This document shows, piece after piece, positions 1 through 7,919 of a DNA stretch of 64,000 bases. Made by a program: the position numbers and the translations under genes. Location of the stretch: assembly GCF_000420405.1 (NCBI RefSeq), contig NZ_ATUW01000003.1:62001-126000 (forward strand). The letters are read 5' to 3'. Within the stretch, counting starts at the first letter, position 1. Each line of letters opens with the position of its first letter. This stretch comes from Winkia neuii subsp. neuii DSM 8576 (lineage in GTDB: Bacteria > Actinomycetota > Actinomycetes > Actinomycetales > Actinomycetaceae). Under the pieces are notes generated by a model. That model had not been told where the DNA came from and did not search any database. It saw only the letters and a list, made by a program, of their open reading frames with translations.

Positions 1-1
1 T

Positions 2-880
2 GCCTGCCGTATAAGAGGGCTGACTGATGCCCAACGCGCCTACCTTTTCAGTTTGGCTTCCACTCCCACTGGTACTAAACGCCGCAGGTCGTTACCCGAG
101 GCCGAATACAACGAGATTTGGCAGCTGCTCAAAGAGGCCAATCTGGTGTGGGATAGCCACGCTCGCCCCGATGGGCCGGATCAGGAATGGTGGGCTCGGC
201 AAACCGGCAGTTTTAAAGGAGTAAAGGACCGTGCCTACCTGCGCACCCGTGTCGAGGGCCTGCCCACTTTGGGAGCCCAAATTTGCCTGCTACTCTCACA
301 GGCAGGTTTTCTGCGCATAGATCCGCGTGATCCTACCGCGGTTACCGATAAGGACATTGGGCTATTCTACAATTCCCACGACGGCGGCAAGCCCCGCGAA
401 CAGGCGGTGCGCCAGCATCTTGAAGGCCATTCCCGCAGCTTTCGGGGGCCAGCTAATCTGGCCATAATTGTTGCCTCCCCCGCCGTGCCGGCGGATCGCG
501 TATTAGGCTACATGTTCGATGGCATAGCCCACCTAATAGTCACCGTCCTCGATTCGTCGATCCAGGTTGGACCACTGGTACTGCCCTCGGTGAGTGCATG
601 TACCAACTGCGTGGATATTGCTCGTCAAAGAACCGATCCCTACTGGGCTAACTTGCAGTGCATGCTCAACAAAACAGCCCCTCACCAGGCAGAATCTATA
701 CTCACCCAGACTGTGGCCGCCTTTGTGGCGCGACAGGCGGCTGATTTAGCCCGCGGGCACACACCTGCCACGGTGGGAGCCACGTGGACCTTTTCGGCCT
801 CGAGCCCTTTGCCTACTTACGACCGCTGGCATTTAGAGCCCGCCTGCGGCTGCTGCCCTAATCTGCCGCCAAATCAATAA
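2..880 (+). CDS. ThiF/TOMM cyclodehydratase-like protein, truncated at left edge
   Basis: The frame is open from base 2 with no stop, so the 5' end lies outside the window. A TTG at 53 is possible but probably not the real start. The visible part (about 290 residues) has a CTNC motif followed by a DPYW/LQCML segment, and ends with a Cys-rich CGCC tail. This layout resembles the C-terminal half of the ThiF-like (bacteriocin-cyclodehydratase-type) proteins that many actinobacteria carry beside uvrD2. The nucleotide-binding part is not fully visible and no precursor peptide is present, so an actual RiPP role is not supported. Its last 23 bp overlap the convergent uvrD2 gene. The family call rests on remembered similarity plus context; the biochemical role is unknown. 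Confidence 0.55.
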   Translation, partial: ACRIRGLTDAQRAYLFSLASTPTGTKRRRSLPEAEYNEIWQLLKEANLVWDSHARPDGPDQEWWARQTGSFKGVKDRAYLRTRVEGLPTLGAQICLLLSQAGFLRIDPRDPTAVTDKDIGLFYNSHDGGKPREQAVRQHLEGHSRSFRGPANLAIIVASPAVPADRVLGYMFDGIAHLIVTVLDSSIQVGPLVLPSVSACTNCVDIARQRTDPYWANLQCMLNKTAPHQAESILTQTVAAFVARQAADLARGHTPATVGATWTFSASSPLPTYDRWHLEPACGCCPNLPPNQ

Positions 881-2918
881 ATTCCCGCAACGTTTTAGCC
901 GCCAAGCGCTCTGGATCTTCCCCACGCACAATTCCCAAAATGGCAGCGCCGTACTGATCAAGTTTTACCCTTCCGATGCCGCGGATAAGCGAGAGCTGCT
1001 TTACCGTAGCCGGGCGTACTATGGCGGTGTCACGCAGTGTCACATCAGTTAGCACGGTGAAAGCTGGCTTCGACAGTCCTGCCGCTACTAGCTTCCGCCA
1101 GGCACGCAGTTTCTGGAATAACTCCTTCTGCTCTGCGCTAGCCTCCTGGTCAAATTCTTTTGCTGCAGCTCTGCCACCGGCCCGCACTGCGGGAGGATTC
1201 TTGACGGTGTCCGCAGGCCAGATCCCGTCGAAGAAGCGCGAGGGCTTGCGCGAGGCACGCCGCCCTTCAGAGCGGGCCTTGGCGTAGGAAACATATAGGT
1301 AGTCGCGGGCGCGCGTGGCACCCACGTAGGCAAGGCGCTGTTCTTCAGCAATCTGCTCGGGCGTATCCGCCTGCGAAATAGGAAATAGCCCTTCGCTAAC
1401 CCCCACGAAAAATACCGCCGCCCATTCGAGTCCCTTTGCCGCATGCACGGAAGACAGGGTAACCCCGTTAATTTGAGGCGCATTCGCCGATTGTGCCCGC
1501 TCTTCTAGTTCAGCGACAAAATCGCGCAACCCCATTCCTTTTTCGGCTCGGTCTTCGCCAAGGCGCACTAGTGCGTCTAAAGCATCCCAGCGTTCGCGAA
1601 CTGCTCCGGTACCAGCTGGAGGTTTCGCAGTCCACCCCACCGACGAGGCAGCGTCGGCAACCGCCTGAGTCAGCGCAACCGGTGAGCCGGCCTTTGCCAT
1701 AGAACGGATTAGGACCATGGCTTTGCGTATTTCTTGGCGGTTGAAATAGCGCTCGGCCCCGCGCACCACGTAACCGATTCCGGCCTCGGAAAGAGCCTGT
1801 TCGAAAGCCTGCGACTGGGCGTTGGTACGGTACAAGATCGCCTGGTCGGCCAGCGCTACGCCACGTTCGCGCAACTTATTTATGTGCCTTACCACGCCCT
1901 GTGCCTCGGCTTGGTCGTCGCTATAGGCGGTATAGCTGACTGCCTGGCCCATTTCGCGCTGAGTCTGGAGGCGCACCGCCCCCGCCAGCGGCTTGCGCTT
2001 ACTGCCCATGTTGCTGACTAGCCTATTGGCCAGCGAAACGATCTGCGGAGACGACCTGTAGTTGCGCACTAGCTCAACTTCACCCGCCCCTGGAAAACGC
2101 TTGGTGAAATTCACCAAATACTTCGAAGTGGCCCCGGTGAAGGAATAAATGGTCTGAGCCACGTCGCCCACCACACATACGTCGTTGCGTCCGCCAATCC
2201 ACTGGTTTAACAGTTCCTGTTGCAGCGGCGAAACATCCTGGTATTCGTCCACCACAAAATGTTTGTATTGGGCGCGTACCCGGGCCGCAATATCGTCGCG
2301 CTCGGCGAGCATTCCGACCGTCAGCAGCAGAACGTCCTCGAAATCTATTACCCCGCGTTCGCTCTTTACGTCCTGGTAGATGCTGAGTAAGCGCGCCCCC
2401 TGCTGCGGAGTGAGTTCAGCTGGAATGTCGCGCCCCAGTTGTTCCACAGTCTGGGCATAGTCTGCAGGGCTAATCAAAGAAACCTTGGCCCACTCTATTT
2501 CGGAGGCCAAATCGCGAACCGTAGTTTTGTCGGCTCGCAACCCCAATCTAGTAGCCGCAGCCGCAACCAAGGGGGCCTTGTGATCTAGAAGATTAGGAAC
2601 CGGCCCCCCAACGGCAGTAGGCCAAAAATAGCGCAACTGCCTAAGGGCAGCCGAGTGGAAAGTGCGGGCTTGTACCCCCGGAACCCCCAAAGCACGCAGC
2701 CTAGCGGACATCTCCGAGGCCGCCCTTGTAGTAAACGTAACGGCTAGGACATCGTGGGTGGAATACACCCCCGAAGCCACCGCGTAGGCAATTTTGTAAG
2801 TGATAGCCCGCGTCTTGCCGGTGCCCGCCCCCGCACGAACCACTAGCGGCCCCGTGACCTGCTGGGCCACCCGTCGTTGTTCCGGGTCGAGGGCATCGAG
2901 TAACTTCGCAGGTTCCAT
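858..2918 (-). CDS. uvrD2: ATP-dependent DNA helicase UvrD2
   Basis: Superfamily 1A 3'-5' DNA helicase of 686 residues. The Walker A motif AGAGTGKT is at residues 29-36, the DEYQD motif II and a GDVAQTIYSF motif III follow, and the later helicase motifs include VTLSSVHAAKGLEW. The last ~80 residues form an HRDC domain, which with the UvrD core defines UvrD2, an essential DNA-repair helicase in mycobacteria. Unusually, the linker between the motor and HRDC (around residues 575-610) has no cysteine, so the tetracysteine module of mycobacterial UvrD2 is absent. nudC lies 35 bp upstream on the same strand, so the two are probably co-transcribed. The start is ATG 2918, with a weak AGGAG about 13 nt upstream. 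Confidence 0.93.
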   Translation of the reverse strand: MEPAKLLDALDPEQRRVAQQVTGPLVVRAGAGTGKTRAITYKIAYAVASGVYSTHDVLAVTFTTRAASEMSARLRALGVPGVQARTFHSAALRQLRYFWPTAVGGPVPNLLDHKAPLVAAAATRLGLRADKTTVRDLASEIEWAKVSLISPADYAQTVEQLGRDIPAELTPQQGARLLSIYQDVKSERGVIDFEDVLLLTVGMLAERDDIAARVRAQYKHFVVDEYQDVSPLQQELLNQWIGGRNDVCVVGDVAQTIYSFTGATSKYLVNFTKRFPGAGEVELVRNYRSSPQIVSLANRLVSNMGSKRKPLAGAVRLQTQREMGQAVSYTAYSDDQAEAQGVVRHINKLRERGVALADQAILYRTNAQSQAFEQALSEAGIGYVVRGAERYFNRQEIRKAMVLIRSMAKAGSPVALTQAVADAASSVGWTAKPPAGTGAVRERWDALDALVRLGEDRAEKGMGLRDFVAELEERAQSANAPQINGVTLSSVHAAKGLEWAAVFFVGVSEGLFPISQADTPEQIAEEQRLAYVGATRARDYLYVSYAKARSEGRRASRKPSRFFDGIWPADTVKNPPAVRAGGRAAAKEFDQEASAEQKELFQKLRAWRKLVAAGLSKPAFTVLTDVTLRDTAIVRPATVKQLSLIRGIGRVKLDQYGAAILGIVRGEDPERLAAKTLREFIDLAAD

Positions 2919-2953
2919 ATCTATAGTTTGACTCCTACCACTGACAGATGAGA

Positions 2954-3883
2954 CTAGCAGCTGGCCACCCGCGGGAGAGGCTCACCCAGCCAACGCTCGA
3001 TCATGCTAGCAGCGATAGTCGCCTGGGAGGGAAGAATTATCTTCCGATTCATAGCTAGCGAAATAAAATCCGTGCGGGAAACAAACTTGGCCCAACCGAT
3101 TTCGTCCTCCTGCAAAACTAGATCGCTATCTTGGGCTGTGGTTTCGGCGGTGAACGCCAGCATTAAAGATCTGGGGAACGGCCAGGCCTGCGAATACAGG
3201 TAGCGCACGCAAGTAACTTCAATGCCCACTTCTTCGGCGATCTCGCGGTGGACCGTTTCTTCTGCTGCCTCGCCCGCCTCGACGTAGCCGGCTAGGACCG
3301 AGATACGTCTGGGAGCCCAGGCTACGTTGTGAGCGATTAGCAGACGCTCCTGGGGGTCGGTAACCGCGCAAATAATCGACGGATCGGTACGGGGATATTC
3401 CACGCACTGGCAGCCTGTGCAACGCCGCTCCCACCCGGCAGCCTGCGCATAGGTAGAGGATCCGCACCGAGCGCAGTAGCCCGCCCTCGAATGCCATGTT
3501 GCGAGCGCTAGCGCCGCAGAGGCGAGCGACGAATCGGAGGGGCTGAGCTTGTGTGCCACCTCGCGGATGGGGACCCCTGCGCGCCCAGGTAACTTATCGA
3601 GGTCGGCGAAGTAGGCGCCCAGCACTACCCTGCCGTCCACTTTACCTAAGAAGAAAATTCGCCCGGCTGCCACCGCCTGGGAAAGCTGCGGAAATTCACG
3701 CGCTATCTCCGGGCACGAAAGTCCACCCAAAGTAGGGGGTTGCTGCTTTGAGAGCAGCACTTGACGCCGCAAATCTACCGCTACCACCCGAGCGGTAGTA
3801 CACAGGGCGGCAAGGTCTAGATCGGAGCGCAGGGCACAGGCGGCATCAATTCCGCCACGAGCTAGGGGAAGTTTTTGCACCAT
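2954..3883 (-). CDS. nudC: NAD(+)/NADH pyrophosphatase NudC (Nudix hydrolase)
   Basis: Hydrolyses NADH to NMNH and AMP, and can remove NAD caps from RNA in the known family. The protein has 309 residues. A four-Cys zinc ribbon (CARC and CTGC, about 14 residues apart) precedes a full Nudix box of the form GxxxxxEx7REUxEExGU (GYVEAGE followed by REIAEEVGI). The zinc ribbon plus Nudix order is diagnostic of NudC. It lies just upstream of uvrD2, the usual actinobacterial arrangement, and is divergent from rph. The start ATG 3883 has no Shine-Dalgarno sequence. Instead a TAGTGT hexamer ends 6 nt before it, suggesting a leaderless mRNA. Confidence 0.93.
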   Translation of the reverse strand: MVQKLPLARGGIDAACALRSDLDLAALCTTARVVAVDLRRQVLLSKQQPPTLGGLSCPEIAREFPQLSQAVAAGRIFFLGKVDGRVVLGAYFADLDKLPGRAGVPIREVAHKLSPSDSSLASAALALATWHSRAGYCARCGSSTYAQAAGWERRCTGCQCVEYPRTDPSIICAVTDPQERLLIAHNVAWAPRRISVLAGYVEAGEAAEETVHREIAEEVGIEVTCVRYLYSQAWPFPRSLMLAFTAETTAQDSDLVLQEDEIGWAKFVSRTDFISLAMNRKIILPSQATIAASMIERWLGEPLPRVASC

Positions 3884-3941
3884 AGCTTTACACTATTGCT
3901 TTGACAGCCGGAGCGCCCGCCGACGGCTGTATTGTAAAGGT
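3884..3941. promoter_or_regulatory. Divergent nudC/rph promoter region
   Basis: A 58-bp spacer separates two divergent starts. On the minus strand TAGTGT ends 6 nt before the nudC ATG. On the plus strand TATTGT ends 6 nt before the rph ATG. Both fit the actinobacterial -10 pattern TANNNT placed for leaderless transcription. The rph start also has AAAGG directly before it, which could serve as a weak ribosome-binding site. A TTGACA at 3901-3906 is 23 bp from TATTGT, too far for a standard -35 element. Confidence 0.45.
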
Positions 3942-4673
3942 ATGACTAATAGAGCTGACGGACGCAAGGTTGACGAACTACGCGAAGTAAAAATTAAGCG
4001 CAACTGGCTGCAAGAGGGCGAAGGCAACGTCCTCGTATCCTTCGGAAACACCACGGTACTTTGCGTGGCTTCCCTAACCGAAGGGGTACCGCGCTGGCTA
4101 AAGGGGCAGGGACGCGGCTGGGTAACTGCCGAATATTCGATGTTGCCGCGCGCCACCGCCACCCGTTCTCAGCGCGAATCCCGCAAGGGCAAAGTTGGGG
4201 GTCGCACCCACGAAATCTCGCGGCTAATTGGCCGCTCTCTGCGCGCCATTATCGACACCGAGGCACTTGGGGAGAACACGATTGTCCTCGACTGCGACGT
4301 ACTCCAAGCAGACGGGGGCACTCGCACCGCTTCAATTACCGGAGCCTACGTAGCACTGGTGGACGCAGTTCGCTACGGACAGAGCAAAGGTCTAATCCGA
4401 ACTGAAGGGGCGCCGGTACTTACCGATTCTGTATCTGCAATCTCGGTGGGCATTATCGACGGCGAACCACGCCTTGACCTACCTTACGAAGAGGACGTGC
4501 GCGCCGAAACTGACATGAACGTGGTCATGACCGGTTCAGGCAAATTTGTCGAGGTTCAAGGTACGGCGGAAGGGGCCCCCTTCGACCGCACCGAACTGGG
4601 CAATTTACTAGACTTGGCGGCCTCAGGCTGCGACGAACTGGCTAAGGCGCAAAAGGAAGCTCTAAATGGCTGA
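3942..4673 (+). CDS. rph: Ribonuclease PH
   Basis: Phosphorolytic 3'-5' exoribonuclease that trims tRNA 3' ends. At 243 residues it has the normal length. The N-terminus ([14 protein letters not shown]) gives the family start, [15 protein letters not shown] and RSLRA segments match the phosphate-binding core, and the [19 protein letters not shown] block is the signature region with the conserved catalytic aspartates. Its end overlaps rdgB by 8 bp, so the two are translationally coupled, as in many bacteria where both act on nucleotides or RNA ends. Divergent from nudC. Confidence 0.96.
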   Translation: MTNRADGRKVDELREVKIKRNWLQEGEGNVLVSFGNTTVLCVASLTEGVPRWLKGQGRGWVTAEYSMLPRATATRSQRESRKGKVGGRTHEISRLIGRSLRAIIDTEALGENTIVLDCDVLQADGGTRTASITGAYVALVDAVRYGQSKGLIRTEGAPVLTDSVSAISVGIIDGEPRLDLPYEEDVRAETDMNVVMTGSGKFVEVQGTAEGAPFDRTELGNLLDLAASGCDELAKAQKEALNG

Positions 4674-5289
4674 GTTGCCGCAGCACACTAAACTCATTTT
4701 CGCCACCCACAATCCCCACAAGCTCACTGAGCTACGCCAGATTTTGAGCCAGGAAGTCGAGGCCTTCACACCCGAGTCGCTGGTTTCCGCCGCTGGGATT
4801 GGGGCTCCCGAACCGGTCGAGGACGGCGCCACCTTCGCCGAAAATGCGCTCATCAAGGCACGGGCAATCGTGCAGGCAACTGGCATCGCCGCGATCGCCG
4901 ACGATTCGGGTATTTGTGTAGACATTTTAGGCGGAGCGCCGGGCATTTTTTCTGCCCGTTGGGCAGGCCGCCACGGCGATGACGAGGCGAATTTGGACCT
5001 GCTATTAAACCAGCTGGCCGACGTCCCTCAAAAGAACAGGGGGGCTGCCTTCGTCAGTGCCGCTGCCCTGGTGAGCCCCGATGGTACGGAAACAGTACGA
5101 ACGGGCAAGGTCCGCGGCCAACTGCTTACTGCCCGCCGCGGGCACGGCGGATTCGGCTACGACCCAATCTTTTTGCCCGCCGGCTACCAGCTGACCACGG
5201 CAGAAATGAGTGCGGAGCAAAAGAACCAGATCAGCCACCGCGGCATAGCATTTAGGTCTCTAGCACCCCTAATTGCCGAGTTGCTCTAG
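4666..5289 (+). CDS. rdgB: dITP/XTP pyrophosphatase (RdgB/HAM1 family)
   Basis: Removes non-canonical purine nucleoside triphosphates (ITP, XTP) from the pool and so prevents their incorporation into DNA. The protein has 207 residues. It opens with the family motif [15 protein letters not shown], carries [14 protein letters not shown] and [21 protein letters not shown] in the middle, and has [10 protein letters not shown] near the C-terminus. All key motifs are present. Its ATG lies inside the end of rph. It ends 4 bp before the convergent MBL-fold gene, inside a small hairpin that holds both stop codons. Confidence 0.96.
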   Translation: MAELPQHTKLIFATHNPHKLTELRQILSQEVEAFTPESLVSAAGIGAPEPVEDGATFAENALIKARAIVQATGIAAIADDSGICVDILGGAPGIFSARWAGRHGDDEANLDLLLNQLADVPQKNRGAAFVSAAALVSPDGTETVRTGKVRGQLLTARRGHGGFGYDPIFLPAGYQLTTAEMSAEQKNQISHRGIAFRSLAPLIAELL

Positions 5290-5301
5290 CAGGCTAGAGC
5301 A
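5282..5301. terminator. Short hairpin containing both convergent stop codons
   Basis: A perfect inverted repeat, TGCTCTAGC and GCTAGAGCA separated by AG, spans the end of rdgB and the end of the convergent MBL gene. Both stop codons fall within the repeat. There is no T-run on either side, so it may weakly block read-through in both directions or be a by-product of packing two convergent ends. Function is inferred. Confidence 0.35.
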
Positions 5302-6097
5302 GATAGGTTTGGCCGTCCTCGGCAAGGTCTACCCCGGCATCCAACAGCTGGGCCGACCCTGCTAAGGCGGCCCCTTCTGCTGAAGTCAAAAATTCTTCGG
5401 CCTCACCTAGGCACACCTTAGACTCGGTCCAGGGCTGGATGTGAGTCAGCAGGAGTTTGTGGGCCCCAGCTCGAGCCGCCACAGCAGCAGCTTGAGCCCC
5501 ATTCAGGTGGATGCCGCGGGCCGTGTCCGCCTTAGTGAAACCACATTCACAAAGGAACAGATCTACTCCCGCAGCCGCCTGAACAATTCCCTCGCATTCG
5601 TCAGTGTCGCCACTGTAGCAGAGGGAAACCTGGCCCCCCGTGCGCCCGGGACCGGTCACGGTTAGCGCATAGGCTTCCACAGAGTGATACACCGGCGTGG
5701 CTCGAACCTTCAGGTCCCCCACCACGACGTCGCAGGGAAGAGGGCGAAATTCGAACACGTCAGAGTAATCTTCGGCCAGGTCGGAGTTGCCTTCTATACC
5801 GCGTACGCGTTCCAGCACCCCTTCGGGGGCGTACACGGGTACCGGCGAAAGCTTCCCCTCGGGATGCCAACGCCTGTAAACCTGCATGGACAAAATGTCT
5901 GTACAGTGATCGGCGTGCAAATGCGACAAGAAGATGCCGTCTAGGCTCGCCGGGTTGGCGTGCCGCAGCAAAGCCCCGAACGATCCTGGTCCCATGTCTA
6001 AAACAATCTGCGAACTTCCAGCCGAGATCAGATAGCCAGAAGCGGCAGAATCGGGGCCAGACATGGATCCTGATGCGCCAAGAACGGTGAGCTTCAC
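5294..6097 (-). CDS. MBL-fold metallohydrolase, Rv1339-like class II cAMP phosphodiesterase
   Basis: A 267-residue metallo-beta-lactamase-fold hydrolase. The metal-binding motif HxHxDH is present (LSHLHADHCTD near residue 60), with later ligand regions YSGDTDE and LLTHIQPW. The order clpS, DUF2017, murI, MBL, next to convergent rdgB and rph, matches the mycobacterial Rv1331-Rv1341 region, where Rv1339 has been reported as an atypical cAMP phosphodiesterase. The general MBL call is firm. Specificity for cyclic nucleotides is inferred from synteny. It is the last gene of the clpS-DUF2017-murI-MBL operon, 10 bp after murI. Confidence 0.8.
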   Translation of the reverse strand: MKLTVLGASGSMSGPDSAASGYLISAGSSQIVLDMGPGSFGALLRHANPASLDGIFLSHLHADHCTDILSMQVYRRWHPEGKLSPVPVYAPEGVLERVRGIEGNSDLAEDYSDVFEFRPLPCDVVVGDLKVRATPVYHSVEAYALTVTGPGRTGGQVSLCYSGDTDECEGIVQAAAGVDLFLCECGFTKADTARGIHLNGAQAAAVAARAGAHKLLLTHIQPWTESKVCLGEAEEFLTSAEGAALAGSAQLLDAGVDLAEDGQTYLL

Positions 6098-6107
6098 TTA
6101 GTCACTC

Positions 6108-6911
6108 CTATGTGCTTGCTGGAATTACGGGAACGGCCGGGCCCATGATCCTCTTCGCAAGCGAGAGGAACGGTTCTGACGGCCCGGTACAAGTAAATCT
6201 GTGTTTTGGAGGGGTGGGTCCCGCCTCTAGGTCCCCCCCTACAAGTTCGCGGTAGACATCTGCCGCCGTCTCGTCGGAGGACGAAACTAGAGTCACTTTT
6301 GGCCCCATCACGTAGCTGATAGCGCCCTGCAGGAGCGGATAATGGGTGCATCCCAAAATCAGCGTGTCCACGCCCGCAGCTTTTATGGGTTCCAGATAGG
6401 AGCGGGAGACTTTCAGCACTTCTGCGCCGGTAGTAATGCCGGATTCTACGAATTCCACGAAACGGGGGCAGGCCTGCTGAGTAATTTGCAGCCCGGGCAC
6501 GGCCGCCAGTGCGTCCACGTAGGCTCCCGACCTGACGGTTGCTCTGGTGCCAATTACTCCGATGCGGTTGTTGCGGGTAGCTTCGACAGCACGCCTGGCA
6601 GCGGGGCGAATCACTTCCACGACCGGGATGCCCGCTTTGGCAGTGTAGCGTTCGCGGGCGTCGTGCAGGACAGCGGCGGTAGCCGTGTTACAGGCAATCA
6701 CAAGCATCTTTACGCCGCGTTTGGACACCAGATCGTCCATTACCGCGAGGGCGAGTTCGCGTACCTCGGCGATAGATTTTTCGCCGTAAGGAGTATTGGC
6801 AGTGTCGCCGACATAGTAGATAGATTCGTGCGGCAATTGGTCAATAACTGCGCGGGCTACGGTTAGCCCGCCTAGTCCAGAATCAAATATTCCAATCGGC
6901 GCGTCGTTCAC
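6108..6911 (-). CDS. murI: Glutamate racemase
   Basis: Converts L-glutamate to D-glutamate for peptidoglycan synthesis. It has 267 residues. The N-terminal [16 protein letters not shown] motif is intact, and the two catalytic cysteines lie in the expected contexts ACNTATAA (Cys74) and GCTHYPLL (Cys188). It is co-oriented with DUF2017 upstream (9-bp gap) and the MBL gene downstream. This is a highly conserved actinobacterial gene order. Confidence 0.96.
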   Translation of the reverse strand: MNDAPIGIFDSGLGGLTVARAVIDQLPHESIYYVGDTANTPYGEKSIAEVRELALAVMDDLVSKRGVKMLVIACNTATAAVLHDARERYTAKAGIPVVEVIRPAARRAVEATRNNRIGVIGTRATVRSGAYVDALAAVPGLQITQQACPRFVEFVESGITTGAEVLKVSRSYLEPIKAAGVDTLILGCTHYPLLQGAISYVMGPKVTLVSSSDETAADVYRELVGGDLEAGPTPPKHRFTCTGPSEPFLSLAKRIMGPAVPVIPAST

Positions 6912-6920
6912 CGTTCCAGA

Positions 6921-7520
6921 CTACGATGGTTCAGCGCCAGCCTCCATGCGCTCTATCAGTGAAGTCTGCCACCACCCCAGGGCAGAGTAGACGGAGGCCA
7001 CAAAAACGTTGCGCTGTTCTTCAGTTGGGTCACATTTTTGGGCTTCAAATTGTTCGCGCACGTCTGCTAGCGAAACCCCGCCGGGATTATCCCCATGAAT
7101 TCCCAAGGCTCCCGCGATGGATAGGCGCAGATCGTTTATTCCGGCCAACCACTGCCACAACTGGCTATGGGGAACAAATATTTGCCCTTGCGGGCCTGAT
7201 GGCTCGGCCAGCTCTTTTTCCATCACCTGCAGCCGCTCAGTCTTTACCGTGCGCAAGGAATCCTCGGTCAGAGCCCGCAGTTGCGCAGCCACCCTCGGAT
7301 TCTCGGACAGCGGTGGCAGCAGCCGCCGCAACGACAGCGAATTTGGCTGTTCGCGTTCTTCTTCTGGTTCTAATGCCCCCAGAGCGCCCACCAACTCTAG
7401 GTGCGCTAGCGGCGCATCCAAAGCCCTTATCACTTCTTGAACGGCCTGCAGCAGAATGCGTCTTTCCCCCCGGCTTATTCTTGCCAGGTACCCGCCGGGA
7501 ACGCTTGTGAACGCCTGCAT
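6921..7520 (-). CDS. DUF2017 family protein
   Basis: A 199-residue protein of unknown function that in actinobacteria follows clpS almost invariably. It is rich in Glu, Arg and Leu and predicted to be mostly helical, with no membrane segment or catalytic motif that I can identify. Its ATG overlaps the clpS stop by one base (TGATG), so translation is coupled, hinting at a link to ClpS-dependent proteolysis. That link is inference from context only. Confidence 0.8.
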   Translation of the reverse strand: MQAFTSVPGGYLARISRGERRILLQAVQEVIRALDAPLAHLELVGALGALEPEEEREQPNSLSLRRLLPPLSENPRVAAQLRALTEDSLRTVKTERLQVMEKELAEPSGPQGQIFVPHSQLWQWLAGINDLRLSIAGALGIHGDNPGGVSLADVREQFEAQKCDPTEEQRNVFVASVYSALGWWQTSLIERMEAGAEPS

Positions 7521-7801
7521 CAGCTGTCCCCATCCGCCGCTACCGTGGCGCCTATCCCGTATTCGTGCAGGGCGGCCGCGATGGCTTCGGCACGCTCGCG
7601 CGGGCAGGTAGCTACACTGATACTTCCGTGCCGGTGCAGCTGGTCAACTTTTTGGATAGCGACCCCACGCGTTAGCCCAAATTGTTTTATGAGTACCCGG
7701 GTCAAATACGGGTCCAGAGTAACTGGATCTTCCCAAATTCGCACCAGCCAGCGGGCGCAGGTACGCCCCGATTGACTCCGACTAGGCGAACTAAAGCTCA
7801 T
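7520..7801 (-). CDS. clpS: ATP-dependent Clp protease adaptor ClpS
   Basis: Small adaptor (93 residues) that delivers N-degron substrates to ClpAP or ClpCP. Visible family features are the WLVRIWEDPVT stretch (the usual xxxDDPVNxxxY region, here with Glu for the first Asp), a helix with VLIKQFG, and the C-terminal RERAEAIAAALHEYG helix. The frame is open further upstream, but ATG 7801 gives the normal length. A TACCCT hexamer ends 6 nt before it with no ribosome-binding site, consistent with a leaderless transcript. It is the first gene of a four-gene operon and is divergent from pncB. Confidence 0.85.
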   Translation of the reverse strand: MSFSSPSRSQSGRTCARWLVRIWEDPVTLDPYLTRVLIKQFGLTRGVAIQKVDQLHRHGSISVATCPRERAEAIAAALHEYGIGATVAADGDS

Positions 7802-7919
7802 GCCACTAGGGTAGATGGTTTTGAGGCCGAAATATTGGCAAATGAGACGCCTTAGTTGCGAAGGGCGTAAAAATCGTTTTTTCGGGGCGGTATGCCTCCT
7901 TTGAAAGTAGACTAAACCT
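7802..7919. promoter_or_regulatory. Divergent clpS/pncB promoter region
   Basis: On the plus strand TAGACT (7908-7913) ends 6 nt before the pncB ATG. On the minus strand TACCCT (7813-7808) ends 6 nt before the clpS ATG. Neither start has a convincing Shine-Dalgarno sequence, so both promoters are placed as for leaderless mRNAs. No clear -35 elements or operator were found. Confidence 0.45.

Noticed and set aside
2-880. A RiPP (TOMM) biosynthetic cluster at the left edge
   Set aside because: Only a partial cyclodehydratase-like gene is present. There is no precursor peptide, dehydrogenase or exporter in view, and the neighbour is a conserved DNA helicase.
3901-3935. TTGACA and TATTGT as a classical promoter for rph
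   Set aside because: The spacing is 23 bp, well beyond the usual 16-19 bp, so only the TATTGT hexamer is kept as a likely element.
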